In this document: positions 1 to 11,700 of the stretch, piece after piece
Layout of the letters: each line of letters begins with the position of its first letter
Numbering within the stretch: position 1 is the stretch's first letter
Source of the DNA: Lytechinus variegatus
Lineage: Eukaryota; Echinodermata; Echinoidea; Temnopleuroida; Toxopneustidae
Assembly (NCBI RefSeq): GCF_018143015.1
Contig: NC_054758.1
Span: 6,991,501 to 7,055,500 of the forward strand
Length of the DNA: 64,000 nt
Direction of reading: 5' to 3'
The notes under the pieces: model-generated
The model's database searches: none
Seen by the model: only the letters and a program-made list of their open reading frames with translations
What the model was told of the DNA's origin: nothing
Program-made: the position numbers and the translations under genes

Positions 1-450
1 CATGGCTGTACTCTGACAGAGAAAGAAAACCCAAGGAAGATGGGATATTAGCAGCCTATGGAATGTTGTATCAAAATCACTAGGTTTAAACCATAGGAAT
101 TGATGGATAGCTGGATGAGAATATTCTAACGATGTTTTACTGATATAATAGAATGAAAATTGCCAAGCGCTGATGTCACTAACAGGCAATGACTTCGACA
201 ATATTGACGAGAGGTGCTTTGACATTGCGGTTAACAATTAGTCAGTTTTTTTTCATATCATTATCCATTTAAACACATAAGTAAGGTAGACATAATCATA
301 GATTGCCACGTTATGTATATCTTGTCACCTAGGCATGTATTTAAGGTGGGATAATTCGAGGTAGACTTCGATTTTTTTTCTTGACCATAATAGACCAGTT
401 ACACCAAGTGCCCATTTCATTAATTATCACATCCTTTTTTTTATCATTTG

Positions 451-632
451 GAAGAGTTTTGTTAAAAAAGGAGCTATATCCACTTTTATTTTTTTTTCTG
501 TATGGTAGTACTAACATCTTAGATTAAATAAATCAAGATTTCAAACATTTAGTATTCATTATAGATTTTTACAGATTTTTTAAAACCTTATTTCCCATGG
601 ATTTAGCTCCTTTTGGAACAAAACCCTAGTAA
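451..632. repeat. Imperfect inverted-repeat element (MITE-like)
   Basis: The left arm reads GTTTTGTTAAAAAAGGAGCT and the right arm is the reverse complement of GTTTTGTTCCAAAAGGAGCT, each followed by a similar TAAATCCA-type stretch. The arms are about 34 bases and the middle is AT-rich. It has the form of a small non-autonomous DNA transposon; no target duplication was identified. Confidence 0.5.
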
Positions 633-937
633 AATGTCAATTTTTGCCAGTTTAGACATGTTTGATATTGGAAATTTAACACCAAACACATAAATATGGC
701 TACCGGAATACATATCACATATTTTCTGATGTTTATTCATAGAAAATTACAAAAAAATACACTTTGTCATCTTTTCTAAGCACCCTGCTTAGCAGTTGAC
801 GCGAGAAATCATATAATTAATAAGTATTAGATATGTATTTCTATATCACTGTGGTCTATTCAATAACCTTGGAACAATTCATCCACCGAGTATATTATAG
901 CACCTATTGTTTCTCAGGATTGCTCTGCCATGAGATC

Positions 938-968
938 ATGGACCTATTAATCATGTTAATAGGTCCAT
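938..968. repeat. Perfect 13-bp hairpin
   Basis: ATGGACCTATTAA and its exact reverse complement are separated by five bases (TCATG). No gene lies next to it, so a role as a terminator or RNA element is unsupported. Confidence 0.6.
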
Positions 969-1352
969 GGTATTACCCCATACTAAACCTTCATGACCTT
1001 GGGATTTTTACAATGCAGTAGTTTATGTGTTAATATTTCGTTCCCATCATTATCTACAATCAACATAGAGTTTACTGTGTAAAAGGTCATTGACTTAACA
1101 TATAACGCAGGTAATTTTAGCCGTTTTCTGCCATCTGCACAGTCACTTTCCGCGATTTAAAAAAAAGCAGGTAAAAGATCATTGGCTCAGCGTAGCATAT
1201 GAATTTATAGCTTTATTTGTTTCGGAAAGTGTAGAAGTAATCATCTTTAAAATAATTGATTATTCATGACTGAACGTCATGGTTCGCTTTTTGACCAAGA
1301 ATGAAAACACAATAAAGGAGAGATAATTTTTTTGTAATATAGGCCTAAGGGT

Positions 1353-3308
1353 GACAATTAGGGGTTACACTTCGTAATTCCGCAGCTTCGTGATTCCGAA
1401 GGTTCTTTATTCCGAAGGTTCGTAATTCCGAAACACGTAAATTGCCTGTACCTCGATGTTCGTTAATCCGAAAACGAAAAAGGGTTCGTTAATCCGAACA
1501 TTTGTGGCGTAATTCCGACGATTCGTTATTCCGAAGGTTCGATAATCCGAAAACGAAATAAGGTTCGTTGTTCCGAAGGTTCGTTAATCCGAAAACGAAA
1601 TAAGGTTCGTTGTTCCGAAGGTTCGTTAATCCGAAAACGAAATAAGGTTCGTTTTTCCGAAGGTTCGTTAATCCAAAAACAAAATAAGGTTCGTTAATCC
1701 GAAAAATGAAGACCGGGAAAGCAGAATCAGGGACAAGGTGGGGTGGGCGGGGGACACTGTTGCCGTTCAATTATTATGAGGATGGGAAGGCAAGGGCGGC
1801 CGAACGAATTTTCGTTGGGGGGTAAAGCCAAAAAATGAAGCTCATACGTCAAAATGGGCACTTTGGTGATATTTTCACCTTAAGATTATCATCTGCTTGA
1901 AGTCATTGTGTGTTTGATAGTGATTAAGTAGAGAAACACTTTTTTTGAAGTGACTTCTTATTATGGCAAAATGTATATTTAGGCTTTATTTTTCGGGAGA
2001 GGGTATAATGAGCGAGCGGCTTGGTAAAAACAAATTCAAAGGTGAAGTTGTAAAACGTTTTTTGGGGTCAATTATTCTTAAAATGGCATTATTGCGAGGT
2101 GTTGCGAGCGTGAATCACAAGCTAAAACTTTAGGTTATTTCAATAAAAAATGAAAATAAGTTTTTAAAAATCCGAGCAGATTTCTGCTGTCATTAAAAAC
2201 ATGAAAAAGATGTGCATCTAACTAAAGAATTAACACGAGCGCAAAACGCGAGCCTAAACATACTGACCAGAAAAGGAACCTGTTAAAGAAAGCATTTAGT
2301 GACCTCTTTAGGATGCATATTTCACCAATCGAATGAGAGTGCGAAGCGCAAGCTGAAAATTTGCAATACTTCAGCCTGAAAACTTAACTTAACTTGTATA
2401 TTTTAAAAAGAGTATTTCATTTCGAAAAAACATGAAAAACGGTATATTTATTTTTGAAAAAGGAACTTTCCCATTTTGGAAAATATTAATTTCCCTGTTT
2501 TTATTTCATTCTTTGGGTGCAAGTGCCCCCTGCCTCCCTCCCGGCGGATCCAACTTTCGTCAAATAGGGGGGGGGGGATTTTTTTTTCAGCCATAAATTA
2601 TTTTCCTCGATCGGCAGCTTAAAGTTGATTTTTGTTTCTTTGAAAGGGTAGTCCTAACAGTCAATAATTAGCTTTATAAAATTATGTAATAACATGATAA
2701 ACCTTTTTAAATAATGCGAGCGCGAGCTATATATTTGTTTTTTAATATGATGGGCAATATGTTTGTGATCTTCAAAACGAGAATAATGCCTATGTAACTA
2801 AATTTAGGTAATAACTACGAGCAAGAAGCGCGAACAGAAATTTTAAATCTCTGACCTGATCTAAAGGGGATATTTTAAGAACTTTTTGCAGTTAGTCATG
2901 AAGACGATGCGTGTTTCAACCACTGGCGGCGGAACGTATTTTCCTTTTTTTTTGGGGGGGGAGGGGGAAGCAAAAAAAAAGGGCCAATAGGGGCAAGAGG
3001 TTGTGTGTTTTGTAGTAATTAAATTGAGCAATTTTTTTAAAGTGATCACTAACGCTATATATTTACGTTTCATTTCTGCGAGCGTAGCGATCATTGCATA
3101 ATATTGTGTAATCTTGTAATGACAATATCGTTTTTGTTACCAAAATGAATTATTTTCATTTTCGGAAATACGAACCTTATTTAATTTTCGGATTAACGAA
3201 CCTTATTTCGTTTTCGGATTGACGAACCTTCGGAATTACGAACCTTCGGAAATACGAACCTTCGGAATAACTGAACCTTCGGAATTACGAATGTATGCGA
3301 CAATTAGG
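1353..3308. mobile_element. TU-like foldback transposon with 10-bp target duplication
   Basis: The left arm (about 1368-1705) is built from tandem subrepeats of the form GGTTCGTAATTCCGAA, alternating with a longer form containing CCGAAAACGAAATAAGG. The right arm (about 3155-3297) is the same sequence inverted. The outermost bases of the two arms match (TACA-TTCGTAATTCCG type). The 10-mer GACAATTAGG occurs directly outside both ends (1353-1362 and 3299-3308), which marks an insertion event. TU foldback elements of Strongylocentrotus, with long inverted repeats made of short subrepeats, are the closest described type. There is no plausible transposase inside, so it is non-autonomous. Reading the left arm in reverse gives a repeated NEPYFVFGLTNLRN-like peptide, which is only a product of the tandem repeat. 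Confidence 0.8.
2090..3092. repeat. Degenerate spaced array of GCGAGCGC...AAGC motifs
   Basis: Related segments such as GCGAGCGTGAATCACAAGC, GAGCGCAAAACGCGAGC, GTGCGAAGCGCAAGCTGAAA and GCGAGCGCGAGC recur at about 2098, 2229, 2338, 2716, 2820 and 3078, mostly 100-130 bases apart. The array fills the core of the foldback element. The same motif recurs at 9.9-10.3 kb and, on the opposite strand, near 36.4 and 52.45 kb. Confidence 0.55.
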
Positions 3309-3820
3309 CCTACTGCATTCGACAATATTTATGTTACGTATTTGGACATTTTGGGTGATTATTAGTAGTCAGTTTTTGGATACCATCATATATTATTAAC
3401 CGTATCAGACATCTGAGCAGGGCAACTTTGAAACATTGTTGCCTGCTTAACACTGGGATCGAATGGCCGGTCAATAAAATTCCAATTGTTAATCCACGGG
3501 CCCAATTTATTGCCCGCTCAGGAAAGTCAATGAGAAAATGCGTGGAAATGTGGCGGGCAATAAAAGGCAGCGCTTACATCCGGCTATTCTACGCGTTTTT
3601 GTTCGCGTCCTTGAACCGCGCAGTGCTATACGTCATAATGGTAATGAAGTTGAGACAACGCTGGATACTGCGTCCCTAGGCCAGGGACGCGTCATTTCAA
3701 TTACGTCACAATGGTAAAGTTCAGAAGCCCAGTCTGCTCAACATGAGAAACTAGATTCTCATTCTAAAAATTCAAAATATCTAAATTTTAACGATTTGGC
3801 TCTAGATGTCTGATTTGGTT
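3309..3820. other. No gene recognised
   Basis: An 83-codon open frame (3428-3679) has no recognisable domain or splice context. I cannot support a gene here. Confidence 0.4.
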
Positions 3821-3827
3821 AATAATA

Positions 3828-3964
3828 GCAATATTGACTGGCCTGGGGGCGAAAGGACATATATCGCCCTCACTAAATTGATATCACCCTCGTCTACGAC
3901 TCGGGCGATATAAATCTAGTTTGGGCGATATATGTCGTATCGCCCCGAGGCCAGTCAATATTGC
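3828..3964. repeat. Small palindromic MITE
   Basis: GCAATATTGACTGGCCT at the left is matched by AGGCCAGTCAATATTGC at the right. Inside, GGGCGATA-type segments are again inverted. The whole unit of about 137 bases could fold into one long hairpin. Confidence 0.65.
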
Positions 3965-4020
3965 TTTATTATTATCTACTTAGATTAAAAAAAGGTAATA
4001 TGTAATCTGCACAATCATCG

Positions 4021-4395
4021 TGTCTGCGTGTGTGTGTGTATGTGTGATGGGTGTGTGTGGGTGAGGGTGTTTGTGAGTGTGCTGATTTCTGTTTTCTTGC
4101 AAATCATTTGTCATTTAATACTAATTATTATCAAAATACATAGAGGGTTGGGCCGGGGCTCAGTTAAGTATTTTTTTTCAGATATAAAAGTACAATTTTA
4201 AGGAATTTCATTCCGTCCTTATTTGCTTAAGTTTTTGGTAAATATATATGTTTTTTTTTGCATATCCTTGTTGATATGAAATAAAGATTTGTAATTTTTT
4301 TTGTATTTATCTGGAGTTTATGTAATTCATTTGAATGAAATCCTTAATAAAAACATGTTGAAAAAAGTGTGTGTGAGTGTGTGTGTGTATTTGTG
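4021..4395. repeat. GT-rich simple repeats
   Basis: Two GTGTGT-rich stretches (about 4021-4080 and 4366-4395) flank AT-rich DNA with no gene signal. Confidence 0.6.
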
Positions 4396-4499
4396 ATCGA
4401 GAAAGCCCCCCATACGGCTATCTTATGATTGTCTATGACGAGGAATTCATATATGACATTTTAATTTCCCTTTTGAACCAATTAATGTAGGCGTTGTAA

Positions 4500-5038
4500 T
4501 TAAATATCAAATTTACCCCTGAAAAAGTTGGTATGACGAAAAAAGAGAAAAATCAAGGGAGCATCACTGAAAAATTTAATCAAAATCGAATGTAAAAAAA
4601 GAAAGTTATAACATTTTAAATTTTCGCTTATTTTTCCACGAAACAGTCATACATGCACTCCCCACTGATATGCAAATGAGAGACGCTGATGTCTACCTAT
4701 CACTCACTATTTATTTATTTTTATTGTGAATTATGCAATATTTTTTAGAGTGACAATAAGGGCAAAACTTTTAAAACTATGATAATTACTTTGTCTCAAA
4801 TGACAACCAGGAAAAAATAAGAATATAATAAAATACCAAACAAATAGTGAGTGACTGCATGGTGTACTCCATATCCCTCATATCCTACCCTGCTACAATT
4901 ATGCAACGGAGTATAGCTATCACGCGATCTTATGCAAAACTTTAATCAAAACTTTCTTATTTACATCCAATTCATGATGATATTTTTTGTTTCTTTTTAT
5001 CCAAACCAACTATCGATCTGTTGGGGTGGACTTGTCCT
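4500..5038. mobile_element. TTAA-type MITE, family AGGACAAGTCCACCCC, decayed copy
   Basis: The right end reads GGGGTGGACTTGTCCT. The interior has the family's hallmark blocks (AAGAAAGTTATAACATTTTAA, ATGCAAATGAGAGA, then the inverse blocks). The left end is eroded near 4508. Better copies at 17.2, 47.7 and 53 kb define the family. Confidence 0.65.
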
Positions 5039-5646
5039 TTTTAATTAGCATAACTGCGCTTCATTCAAGTGCAATATATATAGGCCTGGATATAAGAGTT
5101 CTCTCTCACTCTGTTGCCTAAAACGGTTTGAAAACATAATTAATACAGCTCTTCAAAGGTTTCTATGACGAAAATTCAATTTTTGAAACAGATTTTCCAC
5201 TTTAACCAATGTACACATTATATGATCATGGTAATTAACATAATTTACAGAATTAACATGCTTGTCAAAATAAGATCAGCGTAACTTCAGCATGTTCAGT
5301 ATATACCTGTGAGTGTGCAAGCTGGATTGCTATGGAAAAGCAAAAACAAACCCGCTAAATATAGGCTATATAGGCTATGATATTGCGTAATGACATGTGT
5401 TATCTTTTCTCGTTATGATTGGAGGTGGGCGGTGGCGGCTTCCTTCGATCTTTTTTTAGTCGCGCTCGAAGCTGGATGGACGAGAGGTCGCTAGTTATCG
5501 TTAGAGAAAGCAAGCACAGGCATCTGAAATCTGATCACCAGAATATCATGATCCAGGACACATCGACAAGGTATGCGCTTGGCTGTGCTGTGATACCGAG
5601 CTGGAGTGCATTGACGGTCGTGGACTGGAATTTGTAGACCACCAAA

Positions 5647-5755
5647 ATGTCCGCCGCCCATATAAAAATGCAGTATACTTTCATTGTAATACTTCTAGGA
5701 GCGTGTACTCTCTCACTCTTTGCTGGTGCACAGAATAGCACAACGTCCGACCACG
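5647..5755 (+). CDS. SRCR receptor exon 1: start and signal peptide
   Basis: Encodes residues 1-36 plus one base. A hydrophobic core (YTFIVILLGACTLSLFAGA) follows a short polar start, with likely signal peptidase cleavage near AGAQ before a Ser/Thr-rich stretch. A second in-frame ATG (codon 8) could also serve. The donor is G/GTAAGT, phase 1. The 5' untranslated region probably lies in the GC-richer stretch from about 5410; no TATA box is obvious. Confidence 0.88.
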
Positions 5756-8700
5756 GTAAGTGTTATGTTCAATATTGGATTGTGCATACGGGGGGCCATG
5801 TACTGTACATGATTAGTATTAAAGCGCTGATAAATACCTCTCTTGCAGCTGCATGCAACGAACTACAGTACATAGGGACTAGGGTATAATACTAACGCGT
5901 ACATTCTATTGGAAGCATATTAAAGGGAGAGATGGATAATACTATTGATAGCACTGACTGTGTATGCATGTAGCAAGGATAAGGGGGTATACTCAAGTCA
6001 ATGGCATAGGGCAGCCAAATGTCTAATGACTGGATATTTCTTGTGGTGTATGTTATTCCATCTACTGCCCATGGCCATGCTGATTGATTGAGAATGACTG
6101 TTTCTAAAAAATCAAAGCAAATCTAGTCACACTACCATAGTGTTTTATTGGATACCTTCACTTTAAATCATGCAAGCATGATTATATAGGAATAGCGTCA
6201 GAGTTTGTTTGCGAGGGTCTGTTTATGGAGGGAAGTCCCTCGTAAGAGGTGTGTGGGTGGGAGCAATTAGCCACAGAGTACGAGTAAGGGCCGAACGATT
6301 TGTGTTTAATGGGATAGGATACTTGATCTCCAGTCCTTGGTTTTTGTTGTCATGCATCTATAGATTTGTTTTTTCTTATAGTTCTACTGTAAATGACACA
6401 TTTTTTCCTTACACACCCACACACCTACATACATATACTGTATATATATATATATATATATATACTGTATATATATTTATATGTGTGTGTTTGTATAAAG
6501 GTGGTCCAATTTCGCGAACAGGATAAAAATGGTTTTAAAAATTGTATTTTTGATATGTTATTGGTATTAATTACCATTCTTTAAAAAATGAAAAGTTTTA
6601 AGTCTCAAATACCTTTATTTTTTCTTAAAATGACTTATTTACAGCTAATTATTGCATAGACATCAATATAATTATGAATTTTGGAATGTGTAACTTCTTG
6701 GATCTGCTGCACGTAAAATGGTGTCAAAAGTTAATGCAACATTGGATCACCCTAGTATGTTGCATTTTTAATCTTGTAACATTGATAATTCAATCATTGA
6801 ATAATTAAAGCTGTTATTGTATGCATATTAATTGCACTAATTAAGTATCAAATATTAATTTCACATTTTTCCCCCAAAATGCCTGTCACTGTTTTATATA
6901 TATGCTGGACAAAATGACTACATCATGAGTAGAAATGCGACCATATAAAAGCCTATATACATGTATAAATGAGAGAGTGAAAATGGCATATATTTTGTTG
7001 TTGGGCCTATGTGAATGATTAGAACATTCACTAATCATGCAAATTTGCAGTGATCGATAACACATCCGTTTGTACTTCCCGGTGTATCTAATACCCATTT
7101 CCCTTCGAGTAACATGCCGAAGGCCAGGAAATCTTTAAGTGCATAAGGCAGAAATAACTACCTTGGGAATTTCAAAGTTTGTATCTACCATTACTTCACA
7201 TGTGCTAAAAAAAAATGTTGACAATCAAGCCAAGGGATTATAAATATAGGATACATGCTTACAGTATGTAATAGGGCAATTCCACGATAACACCGTGACA
7301 TTTTGGAACACCTATTTACTCATTAAATGCAGAGCTACCAAGTCTCACGCATTATGCGTGAGACTCAAGCATTTTGGACTCTTGTTCATCCCCTCAAATC
7401 TCTGTCTCACGCAATTATCACAGCCTATCTCCATATACATTGTACACAATGTCTGTGATCTCAGTCAGATTCACAGAAAATCTCACGCATAGCTGGTCTT
7501 TGAACTTGGCATCTCTGTAAATGTGGAATACCAACAAACTATTTATCTTTTGAAAAAAATTGGATTATGTATCTATGACTCTAATCACAAGTAACCGACA
7601 ACAACAACAAAAATCTTTAACTTCATGCTAATTAATGAATTATGCATAATTAATTACAACTGTAACACCGTGACTCAAAATGGACATGCATTTTCTTGTA
7701 CTTGATTCATTTAATAAACTCTGTGAAGTTACTGAACATTTTAAAAACAGATTATGTTGTTGAGATACAGTGGAGACTTGACAGTAATAACCAAGGTGTT
7801 TATAGAAAAATAATCAAAAAACATGACAATGATGATACATATTATAAACAAATGCACTGTAACACCGTGACTTCTGAACTGCATGTACAAAACGTATGTA
7901 GAATTTTCACATCATTCTTCCTTAACCTAAATAGTAATCTAAAAGGTATCATTGAGCAATCTTTTATCAATAAAATTTATGTCATACATCAGAGTACATG
8001 TAATTAATGAGGATGAAAAATCTAGTTAAAAATTTCACTAACAAAAACAACAAAAAATAAAACTATATACACTGTAACACTGTGACGGTTCTTGTAAGCC
8101 CCCATGTTTCATTCATAAGATACGGGAAAAGTTTTACTCAAAAAAGTTATGAATTCTCTCTAATGCAGAAAAACTTTAATGTAAATATGCAGATTAATTG
8201 AAATACAATTTTACAAGAAGACAAAGAAAAAAGCTTAATAGAAAGTTAGAAACACTCAGTAAACTGATATATACATGTACTTTTAATTGCCACTTTATGG
8301 TAATTATGCATGTACATACGTATACAAAGATAAGTTGAGCCCATAACAATTACAGGAAGAAAAATTAACACACAGCATCTACAGACTTGCATGTAGATAT
8401 TCGCTCAATTTCCAAGATGTTATAGAAATTTTGCAACTCATAAATGGAAAAAAAATAATGTACATGATTAGGCTACATATAAACATTAAAAGACAATCAT
8501 TAAAAGGTGAGGCATACAGATTGAGAATTTTGGACAAACAATTCAATCCACAATTTTGTGCTTGGATCCAGATACATACATTCATATTTATATACTGCTT
8601 TGTTTGTTGCTTTGGAAACAGCCAAGCCTCCATCCCAACTGACAGAAATCAGCTGGTCACTTCAACAAACATCATTTGGCAGGAACCTACTATGCTTTCT

Positions 8701-11700
8701 GTGCAATGGCAATGTAGGTCACGGTGTTACAGTTATTGTAACACCGTGACATGACTTAAGTAACTTTTAATTAACAAACTGACTAATTAACTTGTATATG
8801 ATAGTTATACGTGAGAATGATTTGGGCACTAAAAGATTTTGATATTGTTTGTGTAGTTTTCATAAAATTTAAAAAACATCAGTTTTTACTGTAACACCGT
8901 GACATTATTTATCATGAGAGTTTAAATGTTCGCTGAAGCATAACGCCAAGAAAATTTTGAACTTTGGTGAACCTGTTATGAAATTCAGCCCTAAAACTCA
9001 GAAAAACACATTTAGATTTTTATGAATCTTTCAATGGAACACTTGCTACACATATTTAATTTTAATGCATTTTTCACACATTAAAAAAAAAATTAATCAT
9101 GCTAATTTAATTTGCATATTTGGCATCTTAAGGACCGAATTTTTCGTTATTATGGACAGAATTGAAAAATTCAGTCTTTTAGCTTTAATATGATACCAAA
9201 CTTGTTCAGGTTTGACCATTTTTAAAATTTGATGGTCATGTCCACTTTATCATGGAATTGCCCAATAGTCAAATATTAATAATTCACTACAGGCCCGGGA
9301 AGGAATTTTAAAGTTGCACAGTATATAATTTTGTGATATTAAGGGGCAGATGGTGTTTTCATGTAAATTTTTGGCTGATCAAAGCGCATAGAGGTAATAA
9401 ACACTTAATTTAAATTAATGTGGAGACTCTCAACCTAGGTCGTTTTTTACGTATATCTTGTCAATCTTGAATTTAGCAATGAATGTGCAAATACATTTTT
9501 TTTGCATATAGACCTGAAGTGGGACAGTTTAAAAAAGATATCCCTGCCCCTCCCCCCGACAAGTATGAAACACCTTTTTTGCCCCCCCCCCTGACGAGTT
9601 TGAATACCTTTATTGCCCATCCCCCCCCCTACGAGCTTGAAGACCTTTTCTGGTACAATATCCTTTTTTTGTGATTGAAGAAACTTTTTTGGGGGGGGCT
9701 TGTCAGATTTTTTGGCAGATGGTTTTGCCCCCCCCCCCCTGTGGAAAATCCTAGGTACGCCACTGGCAAGGCTAGAACTGAAATATGTTTATTTGGAAAA
9801 AAAAATGTCCTTACCTCATTGAGCATATTTTGTAATCGTGAATGGGATAAATATTTAAGGATATATTTCATTAAAGGAATGACACTAGCACGCAAAGTGC
9901 AAGCTAGAATTTTTCATTGTATTGACTGGAAAAAAATGATAGCTTAAAGGATTGTTTGCAGGGTATCGTGAATAAGATTAGCCTCCCGCAAATCGTAAGC
10001 TGAAATCTTTTGGTTTACCTTATCGAAAACAAGCATATGAAAGTTTATATGCAGAAAAAAATCATCAGCAGGACTTATATTACAAACGATGTTATGCGAG
10101 CGCAAAGCACGAGCTGAAGGATTTCATTATACTGATCTAAACATGGAAAGAAGCATATTGTATAATGTATATTCGTGATGAAAAGATACATTTATCTCTG
10201 GAATATCTAATTAATGAAATGAATTGACTAAAACATTTTGTAATCCTTTTGAATAGGAAATGTATCTCATTAGACGGGTAAATGCGATCGCGAACGGAAT
10301 TTTCGTATAGTCTCCTGAAATTTTTTTTTTCCAATTGCCAAGATCTATCTGTCTCTTATTTTCAGAAGTTAAAGGGCTGATACTCAGAGAATAATCAATG
10401 GGACCAGACCAGTTAAAGAGAGAATGAAACCTTTGGAAAAAGTAGGCTTGTGTCGAAACAGACAAATCAAAGAATAAGAAGTTTTTAAGAACAAAGAAAG
10501 TTTGAGAAAAATCGCACAAATAATGAGAAAACTTACGAGCATTTGAATATTGCAATCACTAATACTATGGAGATCCTCCCATTGGCAATGCGACAAGGAT
10601 GTGTGATGTCATATGTTAACAGCTTTCCCTTTGATGGACTATAAATACCCCCAAAATGTCTCTTTTTGCTTTTTTTTCATGGTGATACAAACACTTTATT
10701 CATGATGTACTATAATATATGCCCTCCTATAGAAAAAATATATACTCTACTGATAGATGTGAAAAATGGAGGCAGTTTAATTGAAATATATACTAAAGTA
10801 ATGGGGAGAGTTGTTCACAAGTGACATCACACATCTTTGTCACATTGCCAATGTGAGGCGAGGATCTCCATAGCAGTAGTGATCGCAATATTCAAACGCT
10901 CGTAACTTTCTCATTATTTGTCCGATATTTCTCAAACTTTGGTTGATCTGTTTCTTTGATTTTTCTTTTTTCACACAAGCTATATTATTCCAAAGGTTTC
11001 ATTCTCTGTAATTTTCATGTATAAAAGAGCAGTAGTTCGGGTTTTCATAATCATTTAATTCTGCCTCTGAATAATGTCAAGGTACAAGACCCTTCAATAC
11101 CTATAACCAGGGGAAGGGTGTTGGTTGCTGTTGCATGCATGTTAGACTGATATTTAACCTTGCCTTCTTCTTCTTCCAGGCTGGTACAGTCCGCCACTGG
11201 CGTATTATCTTACCTTCCATTGACTTACCTGTTGAAGATAGTAATGGGTTGATGGTAGCACGATTGGCAGGAATCTTTTTGACAATTTCCTTCTTTTCTC
11301 CTCTGCCCTCATTCTAGATGCAGTCCCGTGGTCAGTTCGTCTGGTTGGTGGTATCTACGAATCCGAAGGCAGGGTTGAAGTCTTCCATGACAGCCAATGG
11401 GTGACAATATGCGACAGTCTGTGGAGTATTGAAGACGCGACTGTTGTCTGTCGTCAGCTGAATTACAGTGGAGCCGACCTGGCCTTGGTGGCAGGGCTGT
11501 TCGGCGGAGGTCAAGGAGCCGTGGGGCTGACGAACATGGAATGTAACGGAATGGAAAGCAACCTCTCAACCTGTAAGTTCGATCTTGTGGAAGATACATG
11601 GTGTGGCCATTCTAGAGATGCTGGTGTCGTCTGCACGAGTCAAGGTAAGACTAACTAAAAGGGCTAATCGCCACACTCCGGCCCGAATTCACAGCGGCAA

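Larger units (their letters stand above)
1..1352. other. No gene recognised; AT-rich flank
   Basis: No reading frame here has a recognisable domain, signal peptide or convincing splice sites. The open frames are short and of low complexity. Two inverted repeats inside this stretch are listed separately. Confidence 0.5.
5756..11317 (+). other. Intron 1 of the SRCR gene, filled with mobile elements
   Basis: Holds an AT/TG microsatellite (about 6430-6490), the motif-array element at 7274-9263, a CCCCTGACGAGC-type repeat (about 9540-9764), a GCGAGCGC array (9.9-10.3 kb) and a foldback repeat (10.38-11.03 kb). The stretch 5890-7270 shows no exon. The acceptor TTCTAG at 11312-11317 follows a good pyrimidine tract. 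Confidence 0.75.

Noticed and set aside
1489..1770. Frame with repeated NEPYFVFGLTNLRN peptide
   Set aside because: It is the reverse reading of tandem subrepeats in a foldback transposon arm; the same peptide appears at other arms.
8431..8754. 107-codon frame inside the 7.3-kb element
   Set aside because: No similarity to a transposase, AT-driven composition, and it runs through the palindromic motif pair.
11166..11260. Possible extra exon after TTCTTCTTCCAG in SRCR intron 1
   Set aside because: There is no good donor or SRCR-like sequence, and exons 1 and 2 already join in matching phase.
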